This document shows positions 56,253-64,000 of a stretch of DNA of 64,000 nucleotides, piece by piece. Made by a program: the position numbers and the translations under genes. Source of the stretch: Cryobacterium suzukii (GTDB lineage Bacteria > Actinomycetota > Actinomycetes > Actinomycetales > Microbacteriaceae); contig NZ_SOHJ01000004.1 in assembly GCF_004403185.1 (NCBI RefSeq), positions 310,001-374,000 on the forward strand, read 5' to 3'. Position 1 is the first letter of the stretch. The number at the start of each line of letters is the position of its first letter. The notes below the pieces were generated by a model. The model saw only the letters and a program-made list of their open reading frames with translations. It did not search any database and had not been told where the DNA came from.

Positions 56253-56924
56253 TCAGGATGTGGGATCGGGCAGATATCGTTGGTAGTTTCTCGGCAGATC
56301 GATCTCAACGGGAATGCCGTGGCGCTCCGCTTCGTCCACGAGCACCTGGGTGGCAGTCTGAAAGGTCGGATCGAACATGCCTTGTCCCCAGACCCCCTTG
56401 AACCCGGTGAGCTTGAGGTCGGTGTCCACCATGCGCAGCGCTGCCGCGGGATTCGACATTCGCGCCAGCACCGCGTCGGAGTCGCTCACGAACACCCCAA
56501 CGTGCATTGTCGAATCGGTGCCCTGAAACCGGGCCAGAGCAGACACCACGAGCGACATCGACCTGGGCGTCAGCGAGTGATCACGAATTTTTACCGATGT
56601 CACCTCTTCCCAGGCAATCAAGCCAACAGCAGGAAGTACGACGCCGGCCCCAGAGACTGCCAGCGCGAGGCGCTCTTCAGCGCTCCAGCGCTGTGCCGTG
56701 CGGGCGAAGCGCAGACTGGCGAGCGCAGCACCGCCGAAAATGACGATCCACACTAGGTAATTGACCCATTCGCTGGCCGTGAGCGCGCTGAACAGCAGGG
56801 CCACAGCGAGCAACGAAGCGAAGACCGCAGCGATAAGAAAATTGTTGCGGCGGTATTTCGCGGTCAGGCCGGGTGCATATCGGGCCACGTAAGCGTCGTG
56901 CAGCGGCGGAGGGGTTGAATTCAA
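56253..56924 (-). CDS. Two-helix membrane protein of the secretion locus
   Basis: About 223 residues if it starts at TTG 56924, 11 nt after the FHA gene stop; the open frame continues further upstream, but in antisense to no gain. Two adjacent membrane helices (FLIAAVFASLLAVALLFSAL and VNYLVWIVIFGGAALASLRF) are followed by a cytoplasmic domain with WEEVTSVKIRDHSL, like PH-type membrane-associated domains. The role is unknown. It is in the same transcript as the FHA and ATPase genes. Confidence 0.7.
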   Translation of the reverse strand: MNSTPPPLHDAYVARYAPGLTAKYRRNNFLIAAVFASLLAVALLFSALTASEWVNYLVWIVIFGGAALASLRFARTAQRWSAEERLALAVSGAGVVLPAVGLIAWEEVTSVKIRDHSLTPRSMSLVVSALARFQGTDSTMHVGVFVSDSDAVLARMSNPAAALRMVDTDLKLTGFKGVWGQGMFDPTFQTATQVLVDEAERHGIPVEIDLPRNYQRYLPDPTS

Positions 56925-56934
56925 GGGGAGGTTC

Positions 56935-57585
56935 CTAGAGCACGTCGATGGCGACAGATCCCAGCCATAACCGGTCACCCGGCTCGAGGTAGACCGGGGC
57001 GTTCTGCTGCAGGGCCTGGCGGTGCCCTGCCCGTTCAATTTCCGATCCGTTGGCCGACCCAAGGTCGGTGACGGTCGGCGGGCTCGTTCGACTGTCGACC
57101 GCGATGTGCGCGCGGGACACCTGGCGCGTGTCGTCGGGTATGACAACACCCACGAACCCGGTGGGAACGGATTTGCCGCTCGGCTTGCGACCGAAGACAA
57201 TCCCACCGGTCAGTTCGACGATCTGGCCCGATTCGAAGCGCACCGCGCGCGCGACGGCCGTCGGGGCTGCCACAGCGGATGCCGCGGGCAGGTCAGTCTG
57301 CTGCCCCGGCGTGGCCGGCGGGCCGATTACCGCAGCTGCCATCCCAAGAACAGCGGCGGGCGCAGCGGTAGCGAGCGGCGGCAGCGGAACCGGCGCCGGG
57401 GCCGCCATGGGGCGCGGCGAGCCAACGATGGGCGGGCGCGACGTCGCGGTGCTCCCGCCAAAGGGCGGTGGCACCGCAGACCGGGCTGAAGACGGCACGG
57501 GCTGCGAAACGAGCTGCCCACAGGCGGAGCAGAACATGCTGTTGGGCTTGACGGGTGCATCACAGAAACGGCACTGCGCGCTCAT
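56935..57585 (-). CDS. FHA-domain protein with N-terminal zinc ribbon
   Basis: 216 residues. A zinc ribbon is formed by CRFCDAPVKPNSMFCSACG (four Cys), then a Pro/Ala-rich linker of about 70 residues. A C-terminal FHA domain has GGIVFGRKP, RQVSRAHIAVD and TDLGSANGSEI, which binds phosphothreonine. FHA proteins commonly regulate type VII ATPases. It lies 56 nt after the ATPase gene. Confidence 0.88.
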   Translation of the reverse strand: MSAQCRFCDAPVKPNSMFCSACGQLVSQPVPSSARSAVPPPFGGSTATSRPPIVGSPRPMAAPAPVPLPPLATAAPAAVLGMAAAVIGPPATPGQQTDLPAASAVAAPTAVARAVRFESGQIVELTGGIVFGRKPSGKSVPTGFVGVVIPDDTRQVSRAHIAVDSRTSPPTVTDLGSANGSEIERAGHRQALQQNAPVYLEPGDRLWLGSVAIDVL

Positions 57586-57641
57586 GCGATCACCTCATCT
57601 GCAAACGCCAGGTCGACGCCCCTCCATGGTACGTCATGCCT

Positions 57642-60600
57642 TCAACGACGCAGATCTGGCACCTGCACCGGCAGGTAGGAGCCGTGGCTGTAAAGGGCGC
57701 CGCCACCGGCCGGGAATCGCCCCACAAGGTGACGAGGCACCTGCCCTCCGAAGACCTGGGTGCCCAGAATTGTCGTTCCGGGCGAAAGCAGCAGGCCTTG
57801 ATGCGCCTTCTTGGCTTCGGCATAGGGCCCGCCGAACACCGACGACGCGGCATTGGCACCGATGGCCACGCAAAAGACCGAATGGCCCTTCGCTGCCACG
57901 AGTGCGCGCTCCAGGGGCGAGTCACGCCAGTGTTCGGCATCGTCGACGATGACCGTGAGCGGCACCTCGCGGGGTAGCAGCGCGGCGGCGATGTCCTCGG
58001 CCGACGACGACGCATTCAGCACGGCGAGACCGTGCGCCGCTGCCACCTCGGTCAACGGCGAAGCGCTCTGAGCGACGATCACAACGGGCGCCGACGACCA
58101 GGCCAGCTGGTGGGCGACGAGGGCAAGCGTGCTCGACTTGCCGGTGCGCGGGTCGCCGACCACGACGAATCCGCCGGAGCCTGGCCAGTCCAGGGTCACC
58201 CGCGAGAGCGTGTCGCCGCCGATGCCGACGACGGGGTGCTCCGGCATTCCCTCGACCAGCACCGGCAGCGCAAATGTTTCCGAGAGGGCGAACGTGGTGG
58301 GAAGCGGGTCGACGCGCAGCGGTTGCGGCAGCTCGGCCAGCTGAGGAAAGGTAGCGAAGTGTGCCGAGACATGGTCGACGACGCCGCGCACGACGGCGTT
58401 CTGCGCCTCGCCGCTCGCGTCGGCGCTGAGCACCGCGATCTGCGCTTCGGTTCCGGCGGCGCCGAACATCACGCGGCCAGCCGGCATGTTGGGCGCGAGT
58501 TCCCGAATCATGATTCCGGCCGCCCGGTAGTCATTGACATCGCGCATACGCAGGGCATACTGCGTGTCGATGAACGCCGAGATCTTGTCGCCCGGAATGC
58601 TGCGATCGGCCGTGACAATCAAACGGATGCCCGCCGCGGCTCCCTCACGCAGCAACCGCATGACCTGGTCGCGGATGGCGACCATTTCATCGGCCGAGAG
58701 TGACGAGGAGAGGCGTTCCCAGCCGTCGATGACGAACAAGGCATACGGGAGTGCTTCGCGCGGATCGGCGCTGCGACGTTGCTCGCCAATGCTGCCGACG
58801 CCGGCCTGCGACAGCACGGCCTGGCGCCGGCTGAGCTCGGCGACGAGTTTGGAGACGAGCCGCGGCATCCGTCCCTGGTCGAGCGGGGTGACAACGGCGC
58901 CCACGTGCGGGGCGTCGGCGAGGGCGAGCAGCGCACCGGTGCCGTAGTCAGCGATATAGAGGTGCAGTTCGGCGGGCGTGAAGCGTTGCACGGCCTGCGA
59001 GAGCATGGTGCGCAGCACCGTGGTGCGGCCGGAGAGCGCACCACCGAAGAACATGAGGTGCGAGCCGTTGTGCACGCTCCAGCTGAGGGGGCGTTGTTTC
59101 TGCGCGGCCGGCACGTCTTCGAGGCCGATCAGCAGGGTGCCCGCTGGCACCGCATCGGCGTCGAATCGGTCGAGGGTGAGCACGTCGGGCAGCGGCATCA
59201 GCCACGGCGACGCACTGCGCTCGATGCCCGCCTGCTGGGCGGCGGCACCGATCAGGCCGACGAGGGCGCGCAGGTCGGTGTCGTCCTGGTCAGGCCTTCG
59301 GGCGGGAGCGTTCGCGGCTGAGGGATAGCGCGGTGGCAACCCTACGGTGCCCCACTCGAGGGCGGCGCGCGGTGGCAACACCCGTGCGACCCGCTGGTGT
59401 CCGGCGCGCAGGTTGGCGACCCGGGCGGTCTGAAACGGCATCGGCGCCGAGTCGAGGCCGACGCGCACGAACCCGCGACCGGGGTTTGCGGAGCTGATCA
59501 GGGCGGCATCCGGGGTGCCGATGACGTCGCCGGAATCGGCACGGTCGGTCACGCGCAAGGCGATGCGCAGGTTGAGGTTGGACTGCATCTCGGGGGTGAC
59601 CACGCCCGACGGTCGTTGGGTGGCCAAGACGAGGTTGACGCCGAGCGAGCGGCCGACCCGGGCGATGCGCACGAGTCCGGTGATGAAGTCGGGCAGTTCG
59701 GTCTTGAGCTCGGCGAACTCGTCGACCACGATCATGAGGCGGGCGAGGCCGAGCCGCGCTGCGGCATCCGGATCTTTCGCCCACGCCGCGTCCACGTCTT
59801 TGGCGCCGATCTCATCGCGCAACACGTGCTCGCGCCGCTTCAATTCTGCGTCGAGCGACGCCAGGGCGCGTTCCGTTTCGCGCGCATCGAGGTTCGTCAC
59901 GGTGCCGACCGTGTGCGGCAGGCGAGCGCAGTCGGCGAAGGCTGCACCGCCCTTGTAGTCGATCAACACGAAGTTGAGCGCGTCGGGACGGTTGGCCAGG
60001 GCCAGCGACACCACCAGGGTCTGGAGAAATTCCGACTTGCCCGAACCGGTGGTGCCGGCCACGAGCGCGTGCGGGCCGTCGCTGGCGATGTCGATCGCGA
60101 ACTCGCCGTCGGCGCCGGCTCCGACGACCACGTACGACTGCCTGGGGGCGATGGCCCACTGCTCCACGATGGGTCGCACGTCGTCGAGGTCGATGCCGAG
60201 CAGTTCGGTGAACCGCACCGCCGAGGGCAGCGTCGCGTCGTCGCCGACGCCGCTGACGTGTTCGATCGGGCAGAGCGCCCGGGCAACGGTTTCGGCGTAG
60301 GTGCTGGTCACCGAGTCCAGCAGCACGGTCGAATGATAAGCGGATGCCGATTCGATGCGTCCGAGCGTCGGGTCGCCCGCATCCGCCGTCACAACGGTGG
60401 CGCACTCCTCGGGCAGTCGGCTGCGGTCGTAGTCGATCGCGATCACGTGGATGCCGTGGGCGGCGCCGCGTTCGAGGATCGCGACCATGCCGGGCAGCAT
60501 GCGGTAGCGCCGGGCTCCGTCGATCACGATGACGAGGTGCTGGTCGTAGGCGATCTTGCGGGTGCCGGCCACGCGCATCCTCGCTTCGAGCAGGGCGCCG

Positions 60601-61985
60601 GCCTCGCGTAGGCGCTCGCGCCGCGTGAGGTCGGTGTTGCCGATGAGGGCCACAACGTTGTCGCCGAGATGAGTGTGGGGCAGCCATTGGGTCCAGGCCC
60701 ACTCTTCGCCCTGTTCCTTGTCGCACAAGACCATGAGTTGCAGGTCGCGGGGCGACCGCAGGGTCGTGAGCGAGCACAGCATCGAGCGCACGAGCCCGCG
60801 AGCCACGTCGGCGGGGCCGGCCACCCCGGCCGGGCCGTCGGCGAGGTCGATGGCGACGGGCGATGGCGAAACTCCGGCGCGGCGCGGCTGGGAGCGGTCC
60901 TTGGCCGAGCCACCCTCGAAGGCCACCGCGAGCGGGACATCCGCTGTGCCCACCCGCAGCGCGAGAGCGTCGGTGTCGCTGCGGCGGCGTTCCCACAGGC
61001 GGGAGAGCGGTCGGGTGGCGATGTCGCGAATGACCACGGGGTCGACCAAGCGGTACCACTGGTCGAGACGCTGCTCGCGCACGAGCTCATTGATGCGCAC
61101 TCGGGCGTTGTTGATCTCGTCGATCCAGTCGCCCTCGGTGCGCTGACCCTTGCGGCTGGCCATGCGCTTGTTGGTCATGAACGACCCGATCACCATGATC
61201 GGGGACGCCGCCGCCATGAGCAGCATTGCCGGGCGTTGAAACAGAATGGCCATGGTCACGCCGAGAATGATGGGGATGACCGCCGACAGCCACGGCAACG
61301 GCGACGAGTCGATCTCCTGCGGCTTGTCGCCGGGCAACGACACGATCGGCGTCGCCGCCGGCGAGTGGATGCGGGATGGCCGGTTGAACGCGCGGCTCCC
61401 GGGATCGGCGTGCGAGACATCGGCGTCAGCGGGCGGGGCCACGCCGATGCGCACGAGGCTGCTGCCCACCTGCACGAGGTCGGCCGGCACGATTTCGGCG
61501 GCGCCCACGACGGGCTCGCCGTTCACGGTGAGCGTGGCTGCGGCATCCGTCGGGGTGAAGGTCGCCGTCAGGGGAATGGGCCGGCCGGTCTCCGCATCGA
61601 TGCCGCCACGCAGCAGCACGCTGAGGTGGCGCAGTTCGAGGAACGGGTCGGCGATGCAGATGTCGGCACCGTGCGCACGACCAAGTGTGAGCGCACGACC
61701 GATGACGAGGGCCACCTGTTCTCCGGCAAACGGGCCGCCCACGAATTCGAGCCGAGTCTGGCCGGCCGGCAGCTCGCGGGCATCCGTTGCGGGCACGACC
61801 GCGCCGCTGACGATGTCGGTGTCCACGATGCGTTCGGAGCCGAGCGCGCCGGCGAGGATGGCGCCGGGGTCGAGTTCGAGCGTGTCGGCAACTTCGGAGA
61901 TGGTCGTCGACTCGTCGATCTTGAGCAGCCACGACTGGTGGTCAGCGGGCGAAGCCGGGTTCGTGACGGTCAGGCGCAGGCTCAT
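57642..61985 (-). CDS. Type VII secretion ATPase, EssC/EccC type, with FHA domain
   Basis: 1,447 residues. An FHA-like N-terminal domain (ALTLGRAHGADICIADP and ELRHLSVLL, about 90-130) follows a ubiquitin-like start. Membrane helices lie at about 232-270 (WLSAVIPIILGVTMAILF). Three FtsK/SpoIIIE-type ATPase domains follow: Walker A GTTGSGKSEF near 645, a degenerate one GGALSGRTTV near 983 and GDPRTGKSST near 1278. Walker B MIVVDEFAEL belongs to the first. The FHA-plus-membrane-plus-three-ATPase order is that of Firmicutes EssC. It should drive export of the WXG100 proteins and toxins. Confidence 0.93.
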   Translation of the reverse strand: MSLRLTVTNPASPADHQSWLLKIDESTTISEVADTLELDPGAILAGALGSERIVDTDIVSGAVVPATDARELPAGQTRLEFVGGPFAGEQVALVIGRALTLGRAHGADICIADPFLELRHLSVLLRGGIDAETGRPIPLTATFTPTDAAATLTVNGEPVVGAAEIVPADLVQVGSSLVRIGVAPPADADVSHADPGSRAFNRPSRIHSPAATPIVSLPGDKPQEIDSSPLPWLSAVIPIILGVTMAILFQRPAMLLMAAASPIMVIGSFMTNKRMASRKGQRTEGDWIDEINNARVRINELVREQRLDQWYRLVDPVVIRDIATRPLSRLWERRRSDTDALALRVGTADVPLAVAFEGGSAKDRSQPRRAGVSPSPVAIDLADGPAGVAGPADVARGLVRSMLCSLTTLRSPRDLQLMVLCDKEQGEEWAWTQWLPHTHLGDNVVALIGNTDLTRRERLREAGALLEARMRVAGTRKIAYDQHLVIVIDGARRYRMLPGMVAILERGAAHGIHVIAIDYDRSRLPEECATVVTADAGDPTLGRIESASAYHSTVLLDSVTSTYAETVARALCPIEHVSGVGDDATLPSAVRFTELLGIDLDDVRPIVEQWAIAPRQSYVVVGAGADGEFAIDIASDGPHALVAGTTGSGKSEFLQTLVVSLALANRPDALNFVLIDYKGGAAFADCARLPHTVGTVTNLDARETERALASLDAELKRREHVLRDEIGAKDVDAAWAKDPDAAARLGLARLMIVVDEFAELKTELPDFITGLVRIARVGRSLGVNLVLATQRPSGVVTPEMQSNLNLRIALRVTDRADSGDVIGTPDAALISSANPGRGFVRVGLDSAPMPFQTARVANLRAGHQRVARVLPPRAALEWGTVGLPPRYPSAANAPARRPDQDDTDLRALVGLIGAAAQQAGIERSASPWLMPLPDVLTLDRFDADAVPAGTLLIGLEDVPAAQKQRPLSWSVHNGSHLMFFGGALSGRTTVLRTMLSQAVQRFTPAELHLYIADYGTGALLALADAPHVGAVVTPLDQGRMPRLVSKLVAELSRRQAVLSQAGVGSIGEQRRSADPREALPYALFVIDGWERLSSSLSADEMVAIRDQVMRLLREGAAAGIRLIVTADRSIPGDKISAFIDTQYALRMRDVNDYRAAGIMIRELAPNMPAGRVMFGAAGTEAQIAVLSADASGEAQNAVVRGVVDHVSAHFATFPQLAELPQPLRVDPLPTTFALSETFALPVLVEGMPEHPVVGIGGDTLSRVTLDWPGSGGFVVVGDPRTGKSSTLALVAHQLAWSSAPVVIVAQSASPLTEVAAAHGLAVLNASSSAEDIAAALLPREVPLTVIVDDAEHWRDSPLERALVAAKGHSVFCVAIGANAASSVFGGPYAEAKKAHQGLLLSPGTTILGTQVFGGQVPRHLVGRFPAGGGALYSHGSYLPVQVPDLRR

Positions 61986-62019
61986 CGGTGGTCCTTGATG
62001 CTCGTAGTGATGGTCTGGG

Positions 62020-63174
62020 TCATGTGCGGGTGCCGATCGTGGCGAGCAGCGCGCTGAGGTAGCTCAGCCCAGAATTCTTCCCGGCGGCGGTTTCGCCCTC
62101 GACCGGAACCTTCGGGGTGACGAGCAGGGGCGCCGACGCCGCGGTGGCGACGGGGCTGAGCCCGAGCAGCGGCTCGGCGAGGTCGTCGGCGACGAGGGTG
62201 ACGCTGCCGGAAGCCTGCCGGCCGTCGACGCTCACCACCTGAAAGCTGAACTGGTCGACGGATGCCCCGGGGCCCGGCGTGTAGACGGCCGACAGATCGT
62301 CGGTGCACTCGACGGTTCCGAAGCTTGTTCCACCGCAGGCGACGAGTAGGTCGCTGCCAGTCTCGTTCCAACTGATGGCGGCCAGGTCGATCGCGGTCGA
62401 GGCGTCGACGCCTCGGGCCAGAACGACGTGCAGCGCGCCGAGGTCGGCGGGCGCGGCCCCCCGTGCAGCGACGTGCACCGTCACCTCGCCCGGCTCCGAA
62501 GCCTGCCCGGCGTCGTCGACGAGCCCGGCCTGCACGGTGGCTGTTCCGGTGAAGTCAGGTGCGGTGCGCAGCACGAGGTGGGTTCCCGACACGGCCGCGA
62601 TGCCCGCGGTCTGCGGGCTGAGGCCGAGCACTTCCACCTCCGCGCCCCCGGCTGTGCTGCACAGGGTGCAGGTCGGGCTGAGGTCGCCGAGCGGAACGAG
62701 CAGCACGGCCCCCTGCGCCACCGGGTAGCCGTAGTCGACATCGTTCAGGGTGGGCGCTGGAGGCGGCTCGAGCACGACCCGATAGTCGACCTCGACCCGC
62801 ACCGCGCTATTCTGCAGCCCCACGGTCAGCGTGCGCGTGCCCCACTCCGCGTCGAAAGCGGATGCCGTCAGGCCGATCCCGGCACCGTCGCACGCCAGGA
62901 TCACCCCCGGCAGGTTGCCGGCCTGCCCGTTGACGATGCCGCAGTCGGCGATGGTCCAGCCGGCGGCGGGCTTCAGGTCACTTGCCCCGAGGTAGGGGAT
63001 GGCGACGGTCGCACTCGAGGAGGGGGCCGCCTCGCCGGCGGGGTCATCCGCTGCCTGAGCTTCCGCACCACCGCTCCCGGCCACCAGACCGAGCAGAATG
63101 ACCAGAGCAACCGGCGCACGACGCCCGCCCCTACCGGGCGTGACGACCGCCCGAAACAGCGGCAATCGCGACAT
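62020..63174 (-). CDS. Secreted beta-rich protein of the secretion locus
   Basis: 384 residues from ATG 63174. A signal peptide with APVALVILLGLVAGSGG is followed by repeated beta-sandwich (Ig/cadherin-like) modules: FTGTATVQAGLVDDAG, then EPGEVTVHVA, and FSFQVVSVDGRQASGSVTL. One or more Cys pairs are present (CTLC). The C-terminus is hydrophobic but short, so anchoring is uncertain. It ends 35 nt before the ATPase start. It may be a surface component of the system, by position only. Confidence 0.7.
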   Translation of the reverse strand: MSRLPLFRAVVTPGRGGRRAPVALVILLGLVAGSGGAEAQAADDPAGEAAPSSSATVAIPYLGASDLKPAAGWTIADCGIVNGQAGNLPGVILACDGAGIGLTASAFDAEWGTRTLTVGLQNSAVRVEVDYRVVLEPPPAPTLNDVDYGYPVAQGAVLLVPLGDLSPTCTLCSTAGGAEVEVLGLSPQTAGIAAVSGTHLVLRTAPDFTGTATVQAGLVDDAGQASEPGEVTVHVAARGAAPADLGALHVVLARGVDASTAIDLAAISWNETGSDLLVACGGTSFGTVECTDDLSAVYTPGPGASVDQFSFQVVSVDGRQASGSVTLVADDLAEPLLGLSPVATAASAPLLVTPKVPVEGETAAGKNSGLSYLSALLATIGTRT

Positions 63175-63303
63175 GGGGCTCCAGTGTGAGGTGCGGCACG
63201 GGGGCCGAGGGGCATTGTGACTATGATAGTCACGCATAGGGGGGCACTCCCGCGGTCAACGCGATGCCGCCTGTTCCGCTCTTTGTTCGTGAGGCCGTAC
63301 CAC

Positions 63304-63999
63304 GTGACCACCAGCACCCCCACTCGCGGCCCGTCGGGTCGCCGCGCCCGTGTCACCGCCGGTGAACCTGCCGCCGCGCTTGCCTCAGCCCCGTTGTCGC
63401 CCGCCGCTGCGGCGACGCCGCCGCCAGCCACGACTGCGCCAGCTACGGCCCCGGCCGACGAGCCGCCGACGGCCCTCGGATTCGAGGTCGGTCGCACGAC
63501 CCTCCAGGCCACGCAGCCCGGTTCCCCGAAGCGCGCCCTGGAATCGGGCGGTGATGTCCTGCCGGAACTCGATGAGGCGCCCACCAAAAAACGTTCCGTC
63601 CTGTTGCATCCGGCCTTTCTCGTGTCGGTGGGTTTGACGCTGCTGGCCATTGTCGGCCTGGTGGTCTGGCTCGTGATCGGCGCCCAGAACTCGCAGGCGG
63701 CGGCGACGTCCGCCTCGGTCACGACAACCGCCGCCAACGTTCACGTCACCTGGGACGGCCCGGACGTACCGTATGCCCTGTTCGTCGTGGGTGGCCCCGG
63801 CGGCGACGTGCTCGACGTGTCGCAGCTGGTCACCGGCCGGGAAGCCTGGATTCCGCGCGCTGCCCTGCTCATCGACGACGCATCCTGCATCGTCGTGCGA
63901 CCCGCAGCAGACGATGACGACCGGGCCGTCTCGCTCGACCAGGCCGACCTCGATGCCCAGGGTGCTTCCAGCGCCTGCGTGGCCGATTCGGCGCCGTGA
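63304..63999 (+). CDS. Single-pass membrane protein with Pro/Ala-rich cytoplasmic part
   Basis: About 231 residues from GTG 63304 (in-frame ATGs at 63217 and 63223 reach into the divergent gene's start). A disordered Ala/Pro/Thr-rich N-terminal ~100 residues precede one helix (LVSVGLTLLAIVGLVVWLVI). An extracytoplasmic domain of ~90 residues with WDGPDVPYALFVVGGPGGD ends at the TGA in the last bases of the window. It is divergent from the secretion locus. The role is unknown and it may belong to more T7SS genes beyond the edge. Confidence 0.7.
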   Translation: MTTSTPTRGPSGRRARVTAGEPAAALASAPLSPAAAATPPPATTAPATAPADEPPTALGFEVGRTTLQATQPGSPKRALESGGDVLPELDEAPTKKRSVLLHPAFLVSVGLTLLAIVGLVVWLVIGAQNSQAAATSASVTTTAANVHVTWDGPDVPYALFVVGGPGGDVLDVSQLVTGREAWIPRAALLIDDASCIVVRPAADDDDRAVSLDQADLDAQGASSACVADSAP

Positions 64000-64000
64000 C

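Noticed and set aside
56925..57206. Extended N-terminus for the membrane protein at 56253
   Set aside because: It would overlap the FHA-domain coding sequence in another frame and reads as low-complexity Arg/Ser/Pro; a TTG near 56924 fits the gene order better.
38976..57585. Prophage or integrative element
   Set aside because: No integrase, phage structural gene, tRNA end or attachment repeat was seen; WXG100, FHA and toxin/immunity genes explain the content.
60669..62057. Long plus-strand frame opposite the secretion ATPase gene
   Set aside because: Composition is that of an antisense frame (many Arg, His, Gly), and the minus strand encodes a clear FHA/FtsK-type protein.

Overview
This 64 kb window is high-GC actinobacterial chromosomal DNA. 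Protein similarities and the recurring octamer GCGGATGC/GCATCCGC point to a Microbacteriaceae member, Cryobacterium-like by inference only. No rRNA, tRNA, CRISPR array, transposase or integrase was seen.

Layout: 0-0.6 kb, end of xylose isomerase. 0.8-12.9 kb, a ROK regulator divergent from a sugar operon: lipoprotein binding protein, ATPase, permease, two Gfo/Idh/MocA dehydrogenases, two TIM-barrel isomerase/epimerase-family enzymes, an ABM-fold protein, an alpha/beta hydrolase and a glycoside-hydrolase-like protein. The first dehydrogenase closely resembles levoglucosan dehydrogenase. The gene set matches the four-step route by oxidation, elimination, hydration and reduction from levoglucosan to glucose. 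13-22.5 kb, a stress and metal block: DsbA-like protein, paired FluC fluoride channels behind a fluoride riboswitch, an ars operon, a persulfide-response operon (CoA-disulfide reductase-rhodanese, rhodanese, CstR-like repressor) bounded by 81-bp inverted repeats, and copA-copZ/csoR. 22.5-28.7 kb, a DevR/DevS-like two-component system with two tandem universal stress proteins, an alcohol dehydrogenase and a flavodoxin-like protein. Four copies of one imperfect palindrome lie in its promoters. 28.9-38.9 kb, mixed genes: secreted protein, NUDIX, MBL-fold protein, lipoprotein plus MacA/MacB-like exporter, MFS transporter and USP.

39-64 kb, all but the last gene on the minus strand, is a type VII secretion-like locus with a polymorphic toxin array. 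An EssC/EccC-type ATPase with FHA domain, an FHA/zinc-ribbon protein, membrane proteins and three WXG100 proteins lead into an intact 1,026-residue toxin with a C-terminal non-specific nuclease and a YezG-like immunity protein. Behind it come a 5'-truncated toxin with a TNT (NAD+ glycohydrolase) domain, further TNT modules, six TNT-antitoxin-like immunity genes, an ADP-ribosylglycohydrolase with the severed tail of a probable ADP-ribosyltransferase, and several toxin fragments. The fragments repeatedly start within 0-35 nt after an immunity-gene stop codon. This marks the recombination junctions by which toxin/immunity cassettes seem to have been exchanged.

All calls come from reading the sequence. 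No database search was run, and counts and alignments were made by eye.
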